64,000 nucleotides of DNA from Nocardioides marmotae (GCF_013177455.1 NZ_CP053660.1:3596001-3660000); one strand, 5' to 3'. Counted from the stretch's first letter, positions 47,403 to 58,791 are shown. Notes: generated by a model not told the origin, from the letters alone. Program-made: numbers and translations.

Positions 47403-48746
47403 CTAGGACAGCGCGAGCCGCTCGCGGACGACGGTCGCGAGCCGGTCGGCGACGTCGCGGGCGCCGTCCTGCGAGGCCGCCTCGACCATGACGCGGACCA
47501 GCGGCTCGGTGCCCGAGGCGCGCAGCAGCACGCGACCGGAGTCGCCGAGCCTGGCCTCCTCCGCGGCGACCGCGGCAAGGAGCACCTCGTCGTCGGTGCG
47601 GGTCTTGTCGACGCCGGGGACGTTGACGAGCACCTGCGGGAAGCGGGTCATCACCGAGGCCAGCGAGGCGAGCGACCGGCCGGTGAGGGCCATCTGCTCC
47701 AGCACGTGCAGGGCGGTCAGGGTCCCGTCGCCGGTGGTGGCGTACTCCCGCATGATGACGTGGCCGGACTGCTCACCGCCCAGCGAGAAGTGGTGGGCGT
47801 TCATCTCCTCGAGCACGTAGCGGTCGCCGACGGCGGTCTGGCGCACCGAGATGCCGGCCTCCCCCATCGCGCGGACGAAGCCGAGGTTGCTCATCACCGT
47901 CGCGACGACGGTGTCGTCCTTGAGGTGCCCGGCATCGCGGAGGCCGAGCGCGAGGATCGCGAGGATCTGGTCGCCGTCGACGACCTGGCCCGTGGCGTCG
48001 ACGGCCAGGCACCGGTCGGCGTCGCCGTCGAGGGCGAAGCCGGCGTCGGCGCCGTGCTCGACGACGGCGGCCTGCAGCGGGCCGAGGTGGGTCGAGCCGA
48101 CCCCATCGTTGATGTTGAGCCCGTCGGGCGAGGCGTTGATCGCGACGACCTCGGCCCCGGCGGCGGCGAGCGCGGCGGGGCCTGCGACCGAGGCGGCGCC
48201 GTGGGCGCAGTCGAGGACGACCTTGAGGCCGCGCAGCGGCTGCACGGTGGAGACGAGGTGCTCGACGTACTCCTCGATGGGGGTGGCGTACGGCGTCACC
48301 CGGCCGACGTCGCCGCCGGTCGGGGGCTGCCACGGCTCGCCCATGAGCGCCTCGATCTGCCGCTCGAGGGCGTCGTCGAGCTTGACCCCGCCACGGGCGA
48401 GGAACTTGATCCCGTTGTCGGGCATCGGGTTGTGCGAGGCGCTGATGACGACGCCGACGTCGGCGCCGAGCGCGTCGGTCAGGTACGCCACGCCGGGCGT
48501 CGGCACGACGCGGACGCGGACCACGTCGACGCCGGCCGAGGCGAGCCCGGCGACGACGGCGTGCTCGAGGAACTGACCCGAGATCCGGGTGTCGCGACCG
48601 ACGACGGCCAGCGGGCGGGACCCGCTGAACTCACCGCGGTCGACGAGCACCCGGGCGGCAGAAACGGAGAGGTCCAGGGCCAGCGAAGCGGTGAGAACAC
48701 CGTTCGCCTGGCCCCGGACCCCGTCCGTGCCGAACAGACGACCCAC
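47403..48746 (-). CDS. glmM: Phosphoglucosamine mutase (447 aa)
   Basis: Converts glucosamine-6-P to glucosamine-1-P after GlmS. It starts [11 protein letters not shown]. The phosphorylated Ser104 is in [16 protein letters not shown]. The metal loop [16 protein letters not shown] (~235) and sugar-binding [10 protein letters not shown] (~322) are intact, and the C-terminus has [17 protein letters not shown]. The GTG at 48746 follows the rpsI stop by 8 bp, so it is transcribed with rplM-rpsI, a standard actinobacterial arrangement. Confidence 0.96.
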   Translation of the reverse strand: MGRLFGTDGVRGQANGVLTASLALDLSVSAARVLVDRGEFSGSRPLAVVGRDTRISGQFLEHAVVAGLASAGVDVVRVRVVPTPGVAYLTDALGADVGVVISASHNPMPDNGIKFLARGGVKLDDALERQIEALMGEPWQPPTGGDVGRVTPYATPIEEYVEHLVSTVQPLRGLKVVLDCAHGAASVAGPAALAAAGAEVVAINASPDGLNINDGVGSTHLGPLQAAVVEHGADAGFALDGDADRCLAVDATGQVVDGDQILAILALGLRDAGHLKDDTVVATVMSNLGFVRAMGEAGISVRQTAVGDRYVLEEMNAHHFSLGGEQSGHVIMREYATTGDGTLTALHVLEQMALTGRSLASLASVMTRFPQVLVNVPGVDKTRTDDEVLLAAVAAEEARLGDSGRVLLRASGTEPLVRVMVEAASQDGARDVADRLATVVRERLALS

Positions 48747-48754
48747 GTGGGACG

Positions 48755-49264
48755 TCAGCGCTTGCTGAACTGCGGCGCCTTGCGCGCCTTCTTCAGACCG
48801 GCCTTCTTGCGCTCGATGACGCGCGCGTCGCGGGTCAGGAGGCCCGCCTTCTTCAGGGTCGGGCGGTTGGCCTCGACGTCGATCGCGTTCAGCGCACGCG
48901 AGACGCCCAGACGCAGCGCGCCGGCCTGGCCGGTGATGCCGCCGCCGTGGATGCGGGCGATGACGTCGAAGCGGCCCTCGAGCTGCAGGGCGGCGAACGG
49001 CTCGTTCACGACCTGCTGGTGCAGCTTGTTGGGGAAGTAGGAGTCCAGGGTCCGCCCGTTCACGGTCCACTGGCCGGTGCCGGGGACGATGCGGACGCGG
49101 GCCACGGCCTCCTTGCGACGGCCGGTGGCCGCGCCGGGGGCGATGGTCGCGGGACGGGCCGGCGCGTCGGCGGACGGCGCGCTCTCCGAGCTGTAGGCGA
49201 CGCCCTGCTCGTTGACCTCGTAGGTCTCCTCGACCTCGGTGTTGGTGTCGGTGGTCTCAGCCAC
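48755..49264 (-). CDS. rpsI: 30S ribosomal protein S9 (169 aa)
   Basis: The conserved S9 body covers residues ~45-169: [44 protein letters not shown], and the basic tail [17 protein letters not shown] that reaches the P site. About 40 acidic N-terminal residues ([19 protein letters not shown]) are an actinobacterial extension. I chose GTG 49264 because GAGG lies ~8 nt upstream; GTG 49276 is in frame. Confidence 0.96.
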   Translation of the reverse strand: MAETTDTNTEVEETYEVNEQGVAYSSESAPSADAPARPATIAPGAATGRRKEAVARVRIVPGTGQWTVNGRTLDSYFPNKLHQQVVNEPFAALQLEGRFDVIARIHGGGITGQAGALRLGVSRALNAIDVEANRPTLKKAGLLTRDARVIERKKAGLKKARKAPQFSKR

Positions 49265-49300
49265 GGTGATCCTCACTCAGACTTTCGGTAGGGCAGTCGA

Positions 49301-49744
49301 TTACTGGGAGATCTGGATGATCTCGAACGGGACGGCCTGCTGGGCCTGGTGCGGGTGGTTCGGGCCGCTGTAGACCTTGAGCTTCTTCAGCATCTGCCGA
49401 CCGAGGCGGTTCTTGGGGAGCATGCCCCACACGGCCTTCTCGATGACCTTGCGCGCGTCCTTCTCGAGGAGCTCACCGACCGGGGTGGCCGAGAGGCCGC
49501 CCGGGTAGCCGGAGTGGCGGTAGGCCATCTTGGTGGTCTTCTTGTTGCTCGACAGCGCGACCTTCTCGGCGTTGATCACGATGACGAAGTCACCGGTGTC
49601 GGCGTTGGGCGCGAAGATCGGCTTGTGCTTCCCGCGCAGGAGGTTGGCGGTCTGCACGGCGAGACGACCCAGGACGATGTCGGTCGCGTCGATGACGTGC
49701 CACTCGCGCTGGATGTCAGCGGGCTTCGGGGCGTACGTACGCAC
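49301..49744 (-). CDS. rplM: 50S ribosomal protein L13 (147 aa)
   Basis: Early-assembly 23S rRNA-binding protein. It starts [20 protein letters not shown] and has [28 protein letters not shown] and [22 protein letters not shown] 49744 directly precedes the conserved sequence. It heads the rplM-rpsI-glmM operon, 36 bp before rpsI. Confidence 0.97.
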   Translation of the reverse strand: MRTYAPKPADIQREWHVIDATDIVLGRLAVQTANLLRGKHKPIFAPNADTGDFVIVINAEKVALSSNKKTTKMAYRHSGYPGGLSATPVGELLEKDARKVIEKAVWGMLPKNRLGRQMLKKLKVYSGPNHPHQAQQAVPFEIIQISQ

Positions 49745-50037
49745 GGCTGCTCTGCTCTCTTCGTTCGTGGTTCCCGCGGCGGAGGGCCCGCGCGGGTGGT
49801 GCTGCTGCGACTTCTGACGAACACTGCCCGGCTCGCCCGACCGTTCCCCACACACGCGAGGAGAGGTCGTCGTCCGGATCTGCACCCTCCCCACATCAGA
49901 GGGGGCGGGCGCGGCAGGAGTCGCGACCGGCAAGGCTACGGCTGCACGGGACCCGGGGTCAAAATACCGAGGCCCGCCGTACCGGCTCTCGGGACACCGG
50001 GTTAACGCGGTTGCCCCCTGCGGTCTAGGTTGGGCGC
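49745..50037. other. Divergent promoter region of rplM and gltA
   Basis: A 293-bp gene-free stretch. On the gltA side TAGGTT (50026-50031) lies 6 nt before the GTG at 50038, a leaderless-type start. On the rplM side there is room for a long 5' leader, but I cannot identify a specific L13 regulatory fold or a clear promoter. Confidence 0.5.
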
Positions 50038-51317
<1,280 letters not shown>

Positions 51318-51327
<10 letters not shown>

Positions 51328-51989
51328 CGCACGACCCGGACCACCCCACGACCCCGGACGGCACGCCGTCCGGGGTCGTGCGCGTCCGGGGCGTGGTCTG
51401 GGACCTCGGGAACGTCCTCATCGACTGGGACCCGCTCGCCGCCATCGCGGCGGGCGTCGGCGAGGAGGAGGCGCGCCGCTTCCTCGCGGCGAGCGACTTC
51501 GACTTCCTGGCCTGGAACCACGGCCCCGACTCCGGGGACAGCTGGGAGCAGGCGGAGGCGGAGGTACGCCGCACCCACCCGCACTGGGCCGAGCACGCCC
51601 TGGCCTACCGCGCGAACTTCGCCGCCTCGCTGCTCGGCGAGGTGCCGGGCACGGCCGACCTGGTCGGCGAGCTGCACGCCGCCGGCGTGCCCCAGTGGGG
51701 CCTGACCAACTGGTCCGACGAGCTCTACCCGCACGCACCGGAGCGGTTCGAGGTGGTCGCGCTGCTCGACGGGGTGGTGGTCTCCGGCACCGAGCGGGTC
51801 GCCAAGCCCGACCGCCGCGCCTACGAGCTGGTCGCGGAGCGGATGGGCCTCCCGCTCACCGCGCTGGCCTTCGTCGACGACCGGGCCAGCAACATCGAGG
51901 CCGCGGACGCGCTCGGCATGGCCGGCGTGCTGTTCACCGGCGCCGAGGACACCCGCGCCCGGCTGCGCGCCCTCGGCCTCCCCGTCTGA
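51318..51989 (+). CDS. HAD-superfamily phosphatase, YihX-like (223 aa)
   Basis: HAD fold: motif I VVWDLGNVLIDWD (~27), motif II LTNWSDELYPHA (~133), motif III Lys in VAKPDRRAYEL and motif IV FVDDRASNIEAADALG. It resembles YihX-type glucose-1-phosphate phosphatases; the substrate is not certain. ATG 51318 overlaps the gltA stop by 10 bp. The first ~20 residues of that version are encoded by the gltA terminator hairpin and are probably not translated much. GTG 51378 gives 203 residues starting right at motif I and is a serious alternative start. Confidence 0.85.
51347..51380 (+). terminator. Perfect 16-bp stem after gltA
   Basis: Arms CACGACCCCGGACGGC (51347-51362) and GCCGTCCGGGGTCGTG (51365-51380) are exact reverse complements with only two bases between. 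The stem lies inside the 5' end of the HAD reading frame and covers its alternative GTG start. Confidence 0.8.
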
Positions 51990-51994
51990 GCTCC

Positions 51995-52025
51995 GCCGCT
52001 GCCGCCGGGACCCGGCGGCAGCGGC
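51995..52025. terminator. Bidirectional terminator between convergent genes
   Basis: Perfect arms GCCGCTGCCGCCGGG (51995-52009) and CCCGGCGGCAGCGGC (52011-52025) in the 40 bp between the HAD gene and the minus-strand surface-protein gene. Confidence 0.8.
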
Positions 52026-52029
52026 CGGC

Positions 52030-54528
52030 TCAGCGCAGCCGGACGGTACGCCGCACGCTCGGCCCGCGCGCGGGGTCGAGCCGGACCGTGGCCCGGCCGG
52101 CCGCGGCGAGCGCCCGGCGACCGGCCCGGTCGAGGGTGACGGTCGCGGGCGACGTACGCCCGGGGCGCAGGGCGACGCGGGCGCGGCCGAGGACCCGACC
52201 GCCGGCGGAGACGACGAGCCGGGCGGTGCCGGGCATCGAGGAGACCACCCGGAGCCGGACGCCCTTCGCAGCCAGGACGGCCTGCGGGGCGAGCGCCGCG
52301 GTGCCCGCGCCGGGGGTGACGGTGACGACCGAGGTGGCGGTGTCGTTGGTGCGGTTGACGTCGTCACCGGTGGTCGTGACGGTGGCGGTGTTGGTCACCA
52401 CGACCGGCTGGTCGTGGCCTCGGACCTCCTCCCCGGGCCGGTCACCCAGGCACTCCAGGTCGAGCACGGCCGACAGGGGCGCACCGGTGGTGTTGAGCAG
52501 CCGGAACGCGCGGGTCTTCAGTCGCGGGTCGTTGCCGAGGTGGACGACGCCGGGCGGCAGCGACCAGGTCGCGACGATGCCCTTCGCGTCGTCGGCGCAG
52601 GTCACCTGCTCCTCGACGACCGCGCCGGGCGGCACGGTGACGGTCCGGACGACGTGGGCCAGGCGCAGGTCGTGGGTGTGGCCCTGGGCGGCCGCGACCT
52701 CGCGCCGCAGGCACCGCAGCGACAGGGCCGCGGTCGCGGGGTCGGTGACGTCGAAGGTGAACCGCCAGCCGGCCCTCCCCTCGGGCTCCGAGCCGCTCCA
52801 GCGGGCGGCTCCGCCGGCGAGGGCGAAGCCCGGCGCGACCGGCGCGGTGCCGACCGGGCAGGTCAGCACGGCGCTGTGCCGCCCCGCGGCCCACGACGGC
52901 GTCGCGGTGACGGCGACGGGGTCGAGGGAGAGGGCGTGCCGGTGCCCGTCGGTGACCTCGGTGCTGCCCGGCAGGCAGACGAGGAACAGCTTGGCCTGGG
53001 CGCGCCCGGTGGCCTCGTTGCGCACGACCGCCTTCCACGTCCCGGGGCCGGTGGCCTCCGAGCGCAGCACCCGCACGTCGGTGAGGTCGCCGGTGCCCTG
53101 GTCGACGTGGTCCACGCGGACCTGCCCGTCGCTGACCAGGGCGTCCGGCGCGGCGCAGGACGCGGTGACCGTGCGGAGCTCGCCGGCCTCGAGGTCGACG
53201 TGCTGCTCCTGCTTGGTCGGCGTCAGCTCGTGCAGCAGCCAGCGGTTCGCGGGCGCGCCCGCGCCGGCCACCGGGTCGACGACGACGACGAGGGCGTACG
53301 ACGCGCTCGCGCCGGGCGCCAGGGTCCCGGCGGCGCAGGTCACCGTCCGCCCGGCGAGGGTGCAGCCGGCGGGCAGCGCGCCGGGGGTCACCCCGGCGGG
53401 GAGGACGTCGGTGACGACGGTGCCGGGCGCGGGTGCCGTGCCGACGTTGGTCGCCGTGAGCGTCCAGGTCAGGGTCGACCCGCCGACCGGCGTCGCGGTC
53501 GAGGCGGTCTTGGTGACGGTCACGTCCGGGCGGGCCGGCGGCTGGACCGGAGGCGCGGTCGGCGTCCCCGGCAGGCAGACCCTCGCCGGGAGGAACGCCA
53601 CGTGCGTCTCGTTGTGGGACTCGAACGACGCGGCCACCACCTGGCCGATGATGACGTTCCTGGCGTGCACGGCCGCGCGGGGCGCCAGGACGTGGCCGCC
53701 GAGGTCGGAGCCGAAGCGGAACGCGACGGAGGTCGCCTCGGGGAAGTTCCAGATCACCGGGCCGCGCGCCTGCACGCCCGCGGTGCTCGGCTGGACCCCG
53801 GGCGTGAGGTTGTTCTTCACCTCCTCGGGCGTCGTGACCGTGGTCCCGCGGACGTTGACGACCAGCGCCGAGCCCGCCGGCACGTCGTAGGTGATGGTCT
53901 TGGCCGTGCTCAGCAGGGCCTGGGGCAGGGACACGACGTTCAGGCGCGGGTCGTCGCCGCGCAGGACGAGGATCCGGTTCTGCACGTCGCTCTGCTCGAC
54001 GACGGCGCCGGTGTCCGCGGCCGCCCCGAGCGAGGTCGACAGCGCCCGGAGGTGCGCGAAGCCCGCGACGAAGTCGACCGGGTTCTGCGGCAGCAGGCCG
54101 CCGCCGCTGTTGAAGTCGATCTTGTGGGACGGGGCCTGGCCGGGCCCGACCCAGGCGCTTCCCGCGTTGAGGCTGAAGGAGCCGGCTCTCCCCGCGACGA
54201 CGAGCGCCGGGGCCGTCTTCGGCAGCCGGCCCTGCAGCCAGCCGCCGACCGGCATCCCCGAGACGGGCAGGTCCCCGCCGTACGCGATGGTCCCCTCGGA
54301 CTCCTGGCCGTGGCGGACCCCGTCGCCCTCGACGAACTCGGTCCATCCGGTCGCCTCGCCGAAGGGGTTCTCCACCTCCACGCAGGCCGTGCCGGACCCC
54401 CCGGAGCCGGACCCGCCGCCACCCCCGGCGCCGCCACCCTCGGTGGCGGCCGCGCCGACGACACCGAGCGGCACCACCAACGCCGCCAGTGCTGCTCCGA
54501 TGAGTCCACGAACCCCGGCACGCCTCAC
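52030..54528 (-). CDS. Exported choice-of-anchor-A / DUF11-type surface protein (832 aa)
   Basis: A signal peptide covers ~1-29 (GLIGAALAALVVPLGVVGA). A Gly/Ser linker follows, then a choice-of-anchor-A-like domain (~50-320: NPFGEATGWTEFVEGDGVRH, EGTIAYGGDLPV, VIWNFPEATSVAFRFGSDLG). A DUF11 repeat (~335-430, VTKTASTATPVGGSTLTWTL) comes next, and several Cys-containing beta segments (~430-700). The C-terminal ~80 residues are Arg-rich beta repeats. No LPxTG sorting motif is visible, so how it is held at the surface is unclear. GTG 54528 follows GGGGGAG. Confidence 0.85.
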   Translation of the reverse strand: MRRAGVRGLIGAALAALVVPLGVVGAAATEGGGAGGGGGSGSGGSGTACVEVENPFGEATGWTEFVEGDGVRHGQESEGTIAYGGDLPVSGMPVGGWLQGRLPKTAPALVVAGRAGSFSLNAGSAWVGPGQAPSHKIDFNSGGGLLPQNPVDFVAGFAHLRALSTSLGAAADTGAVVEQSDVQNRILVLRGDDPRLNVVSLPQALLSTAKTITYDVPAGSALVVNVRGTTVTTPEEVKNNLTPGVQPSTAGVQARGPVIWNFPEATSVAFRFGSDLGGHVLAPRAAVHARNVIIGQVVAASFESHNETHVAFLPARVCLPGTPTAPPVQPPARPDVTVTKTASTATPVGGSTLTWTLTATNVGTAPAPGTVVTDVLPAGVTPGALPAGCTLAGRTVTCAAGTLAPGASASYALVVVVDPVAGAGAPANRWLLHELTPTKQEQHVDLEAGELRTVTASCAAPDALVSDGQVRVDHVDQGTGDLTDVRVLRSEATGPGTWKAVVRNEATGRAQAKLFLVCLPGSTEVTDGHRHALSLDPVAVTATPSWAAGRHSAVLTCPVGTAPVAPGFALAGGAARWSGSEPEGRAGWRFTFDVTDPATAALSLRCLRREVAAAQGHTHDLRLAHVVRTVTVPPGAVVEEQVTCADDAKGIVATWSLPPGVVHLGNDPRLKTRAFRLLNTTGAPLSAVLDLECLGDRPGEEVRGHDQPVVVTNTATVTTTGDDVNRTNDTATSVVTVTPGAGTAALAPQAVLAAKGVRLRVVSSMPGTARLVVSAGGRVLGRARVALRPGRTSPATVTLDRAGRRALAAAGRATVRLDPARGPSVRRTVRLR

Positions 54529-54632
54529 GACACCACTCCCCCTCGTTGCGATCCCACCGACGGTGGCAGCGGGGCGAGCGGTGGCGCAGGGTTGTGGGCC
54601 GACTGTTACCGCGACGTGGGCGGGCCGGTCCC

Positions 54633-54660
54633 CCGGCGTGTCAGTTCCGGCGTGTCAGTT
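54633..54660. repeat. Perfect 14-bp tandem duplication over the acyl-CoA ligase stop
   Basis: CCGGCGTGTCAGTT occurs at 54633-54646 and 54647-54660. The minus-strand stop codon (54655-54657) lies in the second copy, so the duplication does not change the protein. Confidence 0.85.
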
Positions 54661-56268
54661 CACGCCGCGGCTGCGCCCCTCCCAGTACGGCGCCCGCAGG
54701 TCGCGCTTGAGGATCTTGCCGGTGGGGTTGCGGGGCAGCGCCTCGATCACGTCGACGCTGCGCGGGCACTTGAAGTGGGCCAGGTGCTCGCGGCAGTAGG
54801 CGATGAGCTCCTCCTCGGTCGCCGAGGTGTCCGGCTTGAGCGCGACGACGGCCTTGACCGACTCCCCCCAGGTGTCGTCGGGGATCCCGATGATCGCGAC
54901 CTCCATGACCGCCGGGTGCTCGGCGAGCACCCGCTCGACCTCGGGGCTGTAGATGTTCTCCCCGCCGCTGATGATCATGTCCTTGAGCCGGTCCTCGACG
55001 AAGAGGTAGCCGTCCTCGTCGAGCTTGCCCATGTCGCCGGTGCGGAACCAGCCGTCCTCGACGACGACCTCGGCGGTCGCCTCCGGCTTGTTCAAGAACC
55101 CCTTCATCAGCTGCGGCGTGCGCAGCCAGATCTCTCCGTGGGTGCCGACGGGGAGGTCCTCGAGCGTGCCGGGGTCGACGATGCGGATCTCCACCCCGGG
55201 CACCGCCTTGCCGGCCGAGACCAGCCGCTCGGGGTGGCCCGAGGCCTCCGCGGTCCGGTGGTCCTCGGGCATCAGGTGGGTGGCCACGCCCGCGACCTCG
55301 GTGAGCCCGTAGACCTGCATGAAGTCGGTGTCGGGCCAGGCGGCCATGGCGGCGCGCAGCAGCGGCGGCGGCATCGGGGCGGCGCCGTAGGTGTAGGTCT
55401 TCAGCGCGCCGAAGAGCTTGACGGCGTCCTCCCCCGACTGCAGCACCTGGGCGAGCACCGCGGGGACCAGGAAGGTGCGGTTGGCGCCGGCGAGGATCGC
55501 GCCGGCCAGCGACATGCCGTCGGGGTCGCGGGTCATCACGCTGGGGATGCCGTCGTGGATGCCGAAGAGCACGTACGACGACCCGCCGACGTGGAAGAGC
55601 GGCATCGCGACCATCGACTTGTCGCCGGGCTCGAAGCCCCAGCCGTCGTGGGCGTTGACGGTGTGGCTGACCATGTTGCGGTGGCTCAGCATCACGCCCT
55701 TGGGCCGCCCGGTCGTGCCGGAGGAGTACATCACCAGGCACACGTCGTCGGGCTCCACCTCGGGTGCGCGACCCACCGGCGTCGCCGCCGCGAGGAGCGC
55801 CTCCCACGCGTCGCCGTCCGCGCCGTCGGGCGTCACCTCCACGACGTGCTCGACGGCGGGCAGCCGGTCGCGGACCGCGTCGAGGGTGGGCATCAGCTCG
55901 CGGCCGACGACGAGCACCTTCGCGCCGGAGTCGTTGACGGCGTACTCGACCTCGTCGCCGGCCGAGCGCCAGTTGACGATCGCGTTGGCCGCGCCCAGCG
56001 ACCCGGCGGCCAGGGACAGCTCGACGCAGGCGGGGTGGTTCTTGTCGAGGAACGCCACGACGTCCCCGCGGCCCACCCCGAGCTGCTGCAGGGCGCCGGC
56101 CGCGCGGCGTACCCGCTCGTCCCACTCCGCCCAGGTCCAGGTGCGGCCGAGGTAGGTCATCGCCTCGGCGTCGGGGGTGGTGCGCGCCCAGTGGGCGAGG
56201 CGGTCGTCGACGAAGACGGGGTCGGGTGCGGCGGTCGCGAGGTCGCTGTCGGGAGCGGTGGCGGTCAT
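54655..56268 (-). CDS. AMP-forming acyl-CoA ligase, FadD-like (537 aa)
   Basis: Activates a fatty or other carboxylic acid to its CoA thioester. The AMP-binding P-loop CLVMYSSGTTGRPKGVMLSH is at ~179. QVYGLTEVAG (~318) and the hinge GWFRTGDMGKLDEDGYLFVEDRLKDMI (~408) follow. The catalytic Lys is in PRNPTGKILKRDLR near the C-terminus. Full length. The ATG at 56268 has ACAAT ~8 nt upstream. The substrate chain is not readable; the window also contains an acyl-CoA dehydrogenase. Confidence 0.92.
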   Translation of the reverse strand: MTATAPDSDLATAAPDPVFVDDRLAHWARTTPDAEAMTYLGRTWTWAEWDERVRRAAGALQQLGVGRGDVVAFLDKNHPACVELSLAAGSLGAANAIVNWRSAGDEVEYAVNDSGAKVLVVGRELMPTLDAVRDRLPAVEHVVEVTPDGADGDAWEALLAAATPVGRAPEVEPDDVCLVMYSSGTTGRPKGVMLSHRNMVSHTVNAHDGWGFEPGDKSMVAMPLFHVGGSSYVLFGIHDGIPSVMTRDPDGMSLAGAILAGANRTFLVPAVLAQVLQSGEDAVKLFGALKTYTYGAAPMPPPLLRAAMAAWPDTDFMQVYGLTEVAGVATHLMPEDHRTAEASGHPERLVSAGKAVPGVEIRIVDPGTLEDLPVGTHGEIWLRTPQLMKGFLNKPEATAEVVVEDGWFRTGDMGKLDEDGYLFVEDRLKDMIISGGENIYSPEVERVLAEHPAVMEVAIIGIPDDTWGESVKAVVALKPDTSATEEELIAYCREHLAHFKCPRSVDVIEALPRNPTGKILKRDLRAPYWEGRSRGVN

Positions 56269-56325
56269 GCCCCAGGATTGTGTCTCACGTCACAACGTCG
56301 CGTCGAGCCTTTCTGCCCGGACCTC

Positions 56326-56346
56326 CAGGAAGGTCTCAGGAAGGTC
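56326..56346 (+). promoter_or_regulatory. Direct repeat with 11-bp period before the HtrA-type protease gene
   Basis: CAGGAAGGTC occurs at 56326-56335 and again at 56337-56346, one helical turn apart. The last base is 14 bp from the -10-like CATCGT (56361-56366), so it covers the -35 region. This layout is typical of OmpR-family response-regulator sites. Confidence 0.5.
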
Positions 56347-56372
56347 ACAGCCGCGCCGGGCATCGTGGTGCC

Positions 56373-57677
56373 ATGACCGAGAACTACCCGAACCCCCAGA
56401 CCGGAGGACACACGCCGGACCCGCACGCCACCGCCCCGCTCCACGGCCAGCCCGCCGGCCCCCCGCCGGCCGCGCCCCCGGCAGCGGGCCTCGCGACGCC
56501 CCCGGCCCCGCCGCGGCGCGGACGCAAGGGCTTCGCGGCTGCCGTGCTGGCCGGCGCGCTCGTCGTCGGCGGCGGCGCGGGCCTCGGTGGCGCGGCGGTG
56601 TGGTCGGCGTTCGACGACGAGGGCACCTCGACGTCCGCCGGCTCCGACCGCACCTCCTCGCAGGTCGTGTCCGCCTCCGACGAGGAGGCCCCGAAGGGCT
56701 CCGTCGAGCAGGTGGCCGCGAAGGTGCTGCCCTCCGTCGTGCAGATCGAGGTGAGCGGCGCCCAGGGAGCCGGCTCCGGCTCCGGCATCGTGCTCAGCTC
56801 CGACGGCGTCATCCTCACCAACAACCACGTCATCGAGGCCGCCGCGGACGGCGGCGAGATGACCGTCGCGTTCAGCGACGGCAGTCGCGCCGAGGCCGAG
56901 ATCCTCGGCCGCGACCCGCTGACCGACACCGCCGTCATCAAGGCGAAGGGCGTCGACGACCTCACCCCGGCCACGATCGGCGACTCCGAGTCGCTCGACG
57001 TCGGCGAGCAGGTCGTGGCCATCGGCTCCCCCTTCGGGCTGGAGTCGACCGTCACCAGCGGCATCGTCAGCGCGCTCGACCGGCCGGTGAACGTCGGCCA
57101 GGACGACCAGAACAACTCCACCACCTACCCCGCGATCCAGACGGACGCGGCGATCAACCCCGGAAACTCCGGCGGCCCGCTGGTGAACATGAACGGCGAG
57201 GTCGTCGGCATCAACTCCTCCATCCGCACCGCCTCCAGCACCGGAGGGGAGGCCGGCTCCATCGGCCTGGGCTTCGCGATCCCGGTGGACCCGGTCCTGC
57301 CGATCGTGGACCAGATGAGCGAGGGCGAGAGGCCCACCCACGCCCGGCTCGGCATCAGCGTCAGCGACCCCGGCGCCCGCGCGGCCGCCGAGGGCCCGAG
57401 CGGCCTGCTCGGCCAGCAGCAGCCGCAGGCGGAGCAGGAGGACGACGCCCCGGCCGTCATCGGCGCCGAGGTCGTCGAGCTCGGCGAGGACTCGACCGCG
57501 GGCGAGGCCGGCATCAAGGCCGGTGACGTCATCACCGCGATCGACGACACGCGGATCAACAGCGCGGACTCGCTCGTCGCGACGATCCGCTCCTACCGCC
57601 CCGGCGACGAGGTCAGCGTGACCTTCCTCCGCGACGGCCAGGAGCAGACCGTCACCCTGGAGCTCGCCTCCGACTGA
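56373..57677 (+). CDS. Membrane-anchored HtrA/PepD-like serine protease (434 aa)
   Basis: Envelope quality-control protease. A cytoplasmic Pro-rich N-terminus (~1-50) and one membrane helix (~53-73) precede the trypsin-like domain, with His in ILTNNHVIEA, Asp in LTDTAVIKA and Ser in INPGNSGGPLVNMNG. A C-terminal PDZ domain (~325-434) has GIKAGDVITAIDDTRINSADSL. It matches mycobacterial PepD in architecture. The two direct repeats in the promoter suggest two-component control. Confidence 0.92.
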   Translation: MTENYPNPQTGGHTPDPHATAPLHGQPAGPPPAAPPAAGLATPPAPPRRGRKGFAAAVLAGALVVGGGAGLGGAAVWSAFDDEGTSTSAGSDRTSSQVVSASDEEAPKGSVEQVAAKVLPSVVQIEVSGAQGAGSGSGIVLSSDGVILTNNHVIEAAADGGEMTVAFSDGSRAEAEILGRDPLTDTAVIKAKGVDDLTPATIGDSESLDVGEQVVAIGSPFGLESTVTSGIVSALDRPVNVGQDDQNNSTTYPAIQTDAAINPGNSGGPLVNMNGEVVGINSSIRTASSTGGEAGSIGLGFAIPVDPVLPIVDQMSEGERPTHARLGISVSDPGARAAAEGPSGLLGQQQPQAEQEDDAPAVIGAEVVELGEDSTAGEAGIKAGDVITAIDDTRINSADSLVATIRSYRPGDEVSVTFLRDGQEQTVTLELASD

Positions 57678-57744
57678 GTGGTCCCACTCGGTCCCACTCG
57701 GTCCCAGGCGAACGCCGGCGGCCCGGCCGGGGCGTCCGAGGTGG

Positions 57745-58791
57745 CTAGAGCCGCTTCTGGAACTCCCCGAGCCGGGCTACCGGCTCGAAGCCGAGGAGGT
57801 CGTTGACCGCGACCATGTGGTCGTTCACCTCGGCGTTGTAGGTGAGCAGGTGGGTGAGGTCAGGGCGCCCGGCCTGCAGCAGTCGCAGGTTGGCGACCTT
57901 GACCGCGAGCCCGAGCCGGTGCCCCCGGTGGGCACGCCGCACGAGCGTGCCCCACTGGTAGGCCCGGCCGGGCTCGTGCACCGTGGTGACCAGGTCGGTG
58001 TAGGCGGCGACCGTGCCGTCCGGCGCGAGCGCGACGGTGTTGTACTTCCGCCGGCCCTGGCGGGCCAGCACGGCCTCGTGCTCACGGACCGCCACCGGGT
58101 CCGGCCGCTCCGGCTCGAGCGCCAGCTCGCCAACGGGCGCCTCGGTCGTCAGCGACGCGGTCACCTCCGCCCAGCCGTCGAGCAGCTCGTCGGGGACCGG
58201 TCCCGCCCAGGACCGCAGGGTGTACGCCGCGTGGTGCGGCGCCGCCTCGGCCGCCAGCCGGTCGAGCAGCCCGGCGGCCACCGGCAGCCGCAGCCGCCGC
58301 TGCACGTCGCCGAGCCCGAGGGCGTAGCCGCGGGCGCGGGCGAACTCCGGGCCGCACTCCCCCGCGCCGGCCGGCCCGGCGGCGTACGCGTAGTGCGCCT
58401 CGGCGAGCAGGATCGACCGCCCGCGCTCCCGGGCGACCTGCTCGAGGTGCGCCAGCACCCGGGTGCCGTGCCCGCGGCGGCGGTGCGCGGGGAGCACGTG
58501 GACGCTCAGGTCGGCGCGGTCGAGGTTGTCGTGCCGCGGCGTCCGCATCCAGCCGGCGGCCACCACGAACGCATCGGGCTCCGTGCCGAGCAGGCCGTTC
58601 CACGCATCGATGCGGTAGCCGGAGGCCGGCGCCTGCATCAGCGCGCGGACCTCCTCCAGCTGCCAGACGGTGGCGGTGTCCTCGTAGCCGTGCGCCTCGG
58701 CCACGGCGTACGTCGCGTGCCAGGCCTCGAGCGCGGCGTCGTCGAACGGGTCGACCGCGACGATCCGCAGGTCGGTGCCGCTCGTGCTCAT
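57745..58791 (-). CDS. Two-domain GNAT N-acetyltransferase (348 aa)
   Basis: Two GNAT-like halves. The first (~1-165) has the acetyl-CoA motif LSVHVLPAHRRRGHGTRVLAHL (~92). The second (~180-348) has WGTLVRRAHRGHRLGLAVKVANL (~290) and ends NDLLGFEPVARLGEFQKRL, typical of tandem GNAT proteins of the mycothiol-synthase-like type. The substrate is unknown. The ATG overlaps the ABC-F stop by four bases (ATGA), so the two are made together. Confidence 0.87.
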   Translation of the reverse strand: MSTSGTDLRIVAVDPFDDAALEAWHATYAVAEAHGYEDTATVWQLEEVRALMQAPASGYRIDAWNGLLGTEPDAFVVAAGWMRTPRHDNLDRADLSVHVLPAHRRRGHGTRVLAHLEQVARERGRSILLAEAHYAYAAGPAGAGECGPEFARARGYALGLGDVQRRLRLPVAAGLLDRLAAEAAPHHAAYTLRSWAGPVPDELLDGWAEVTASLTTEAPVGELALEPERPDPVAVREHEAVLARQGRRKYNTVALAPDGTVAAYTDLVTTVHEPGRAYQWGTLVRRAHRGHRLGLAVKVANLRLLQAGRPDLTHLLTYNAEVNDHMVAVNDLLGFEPVARLGEFQKRL

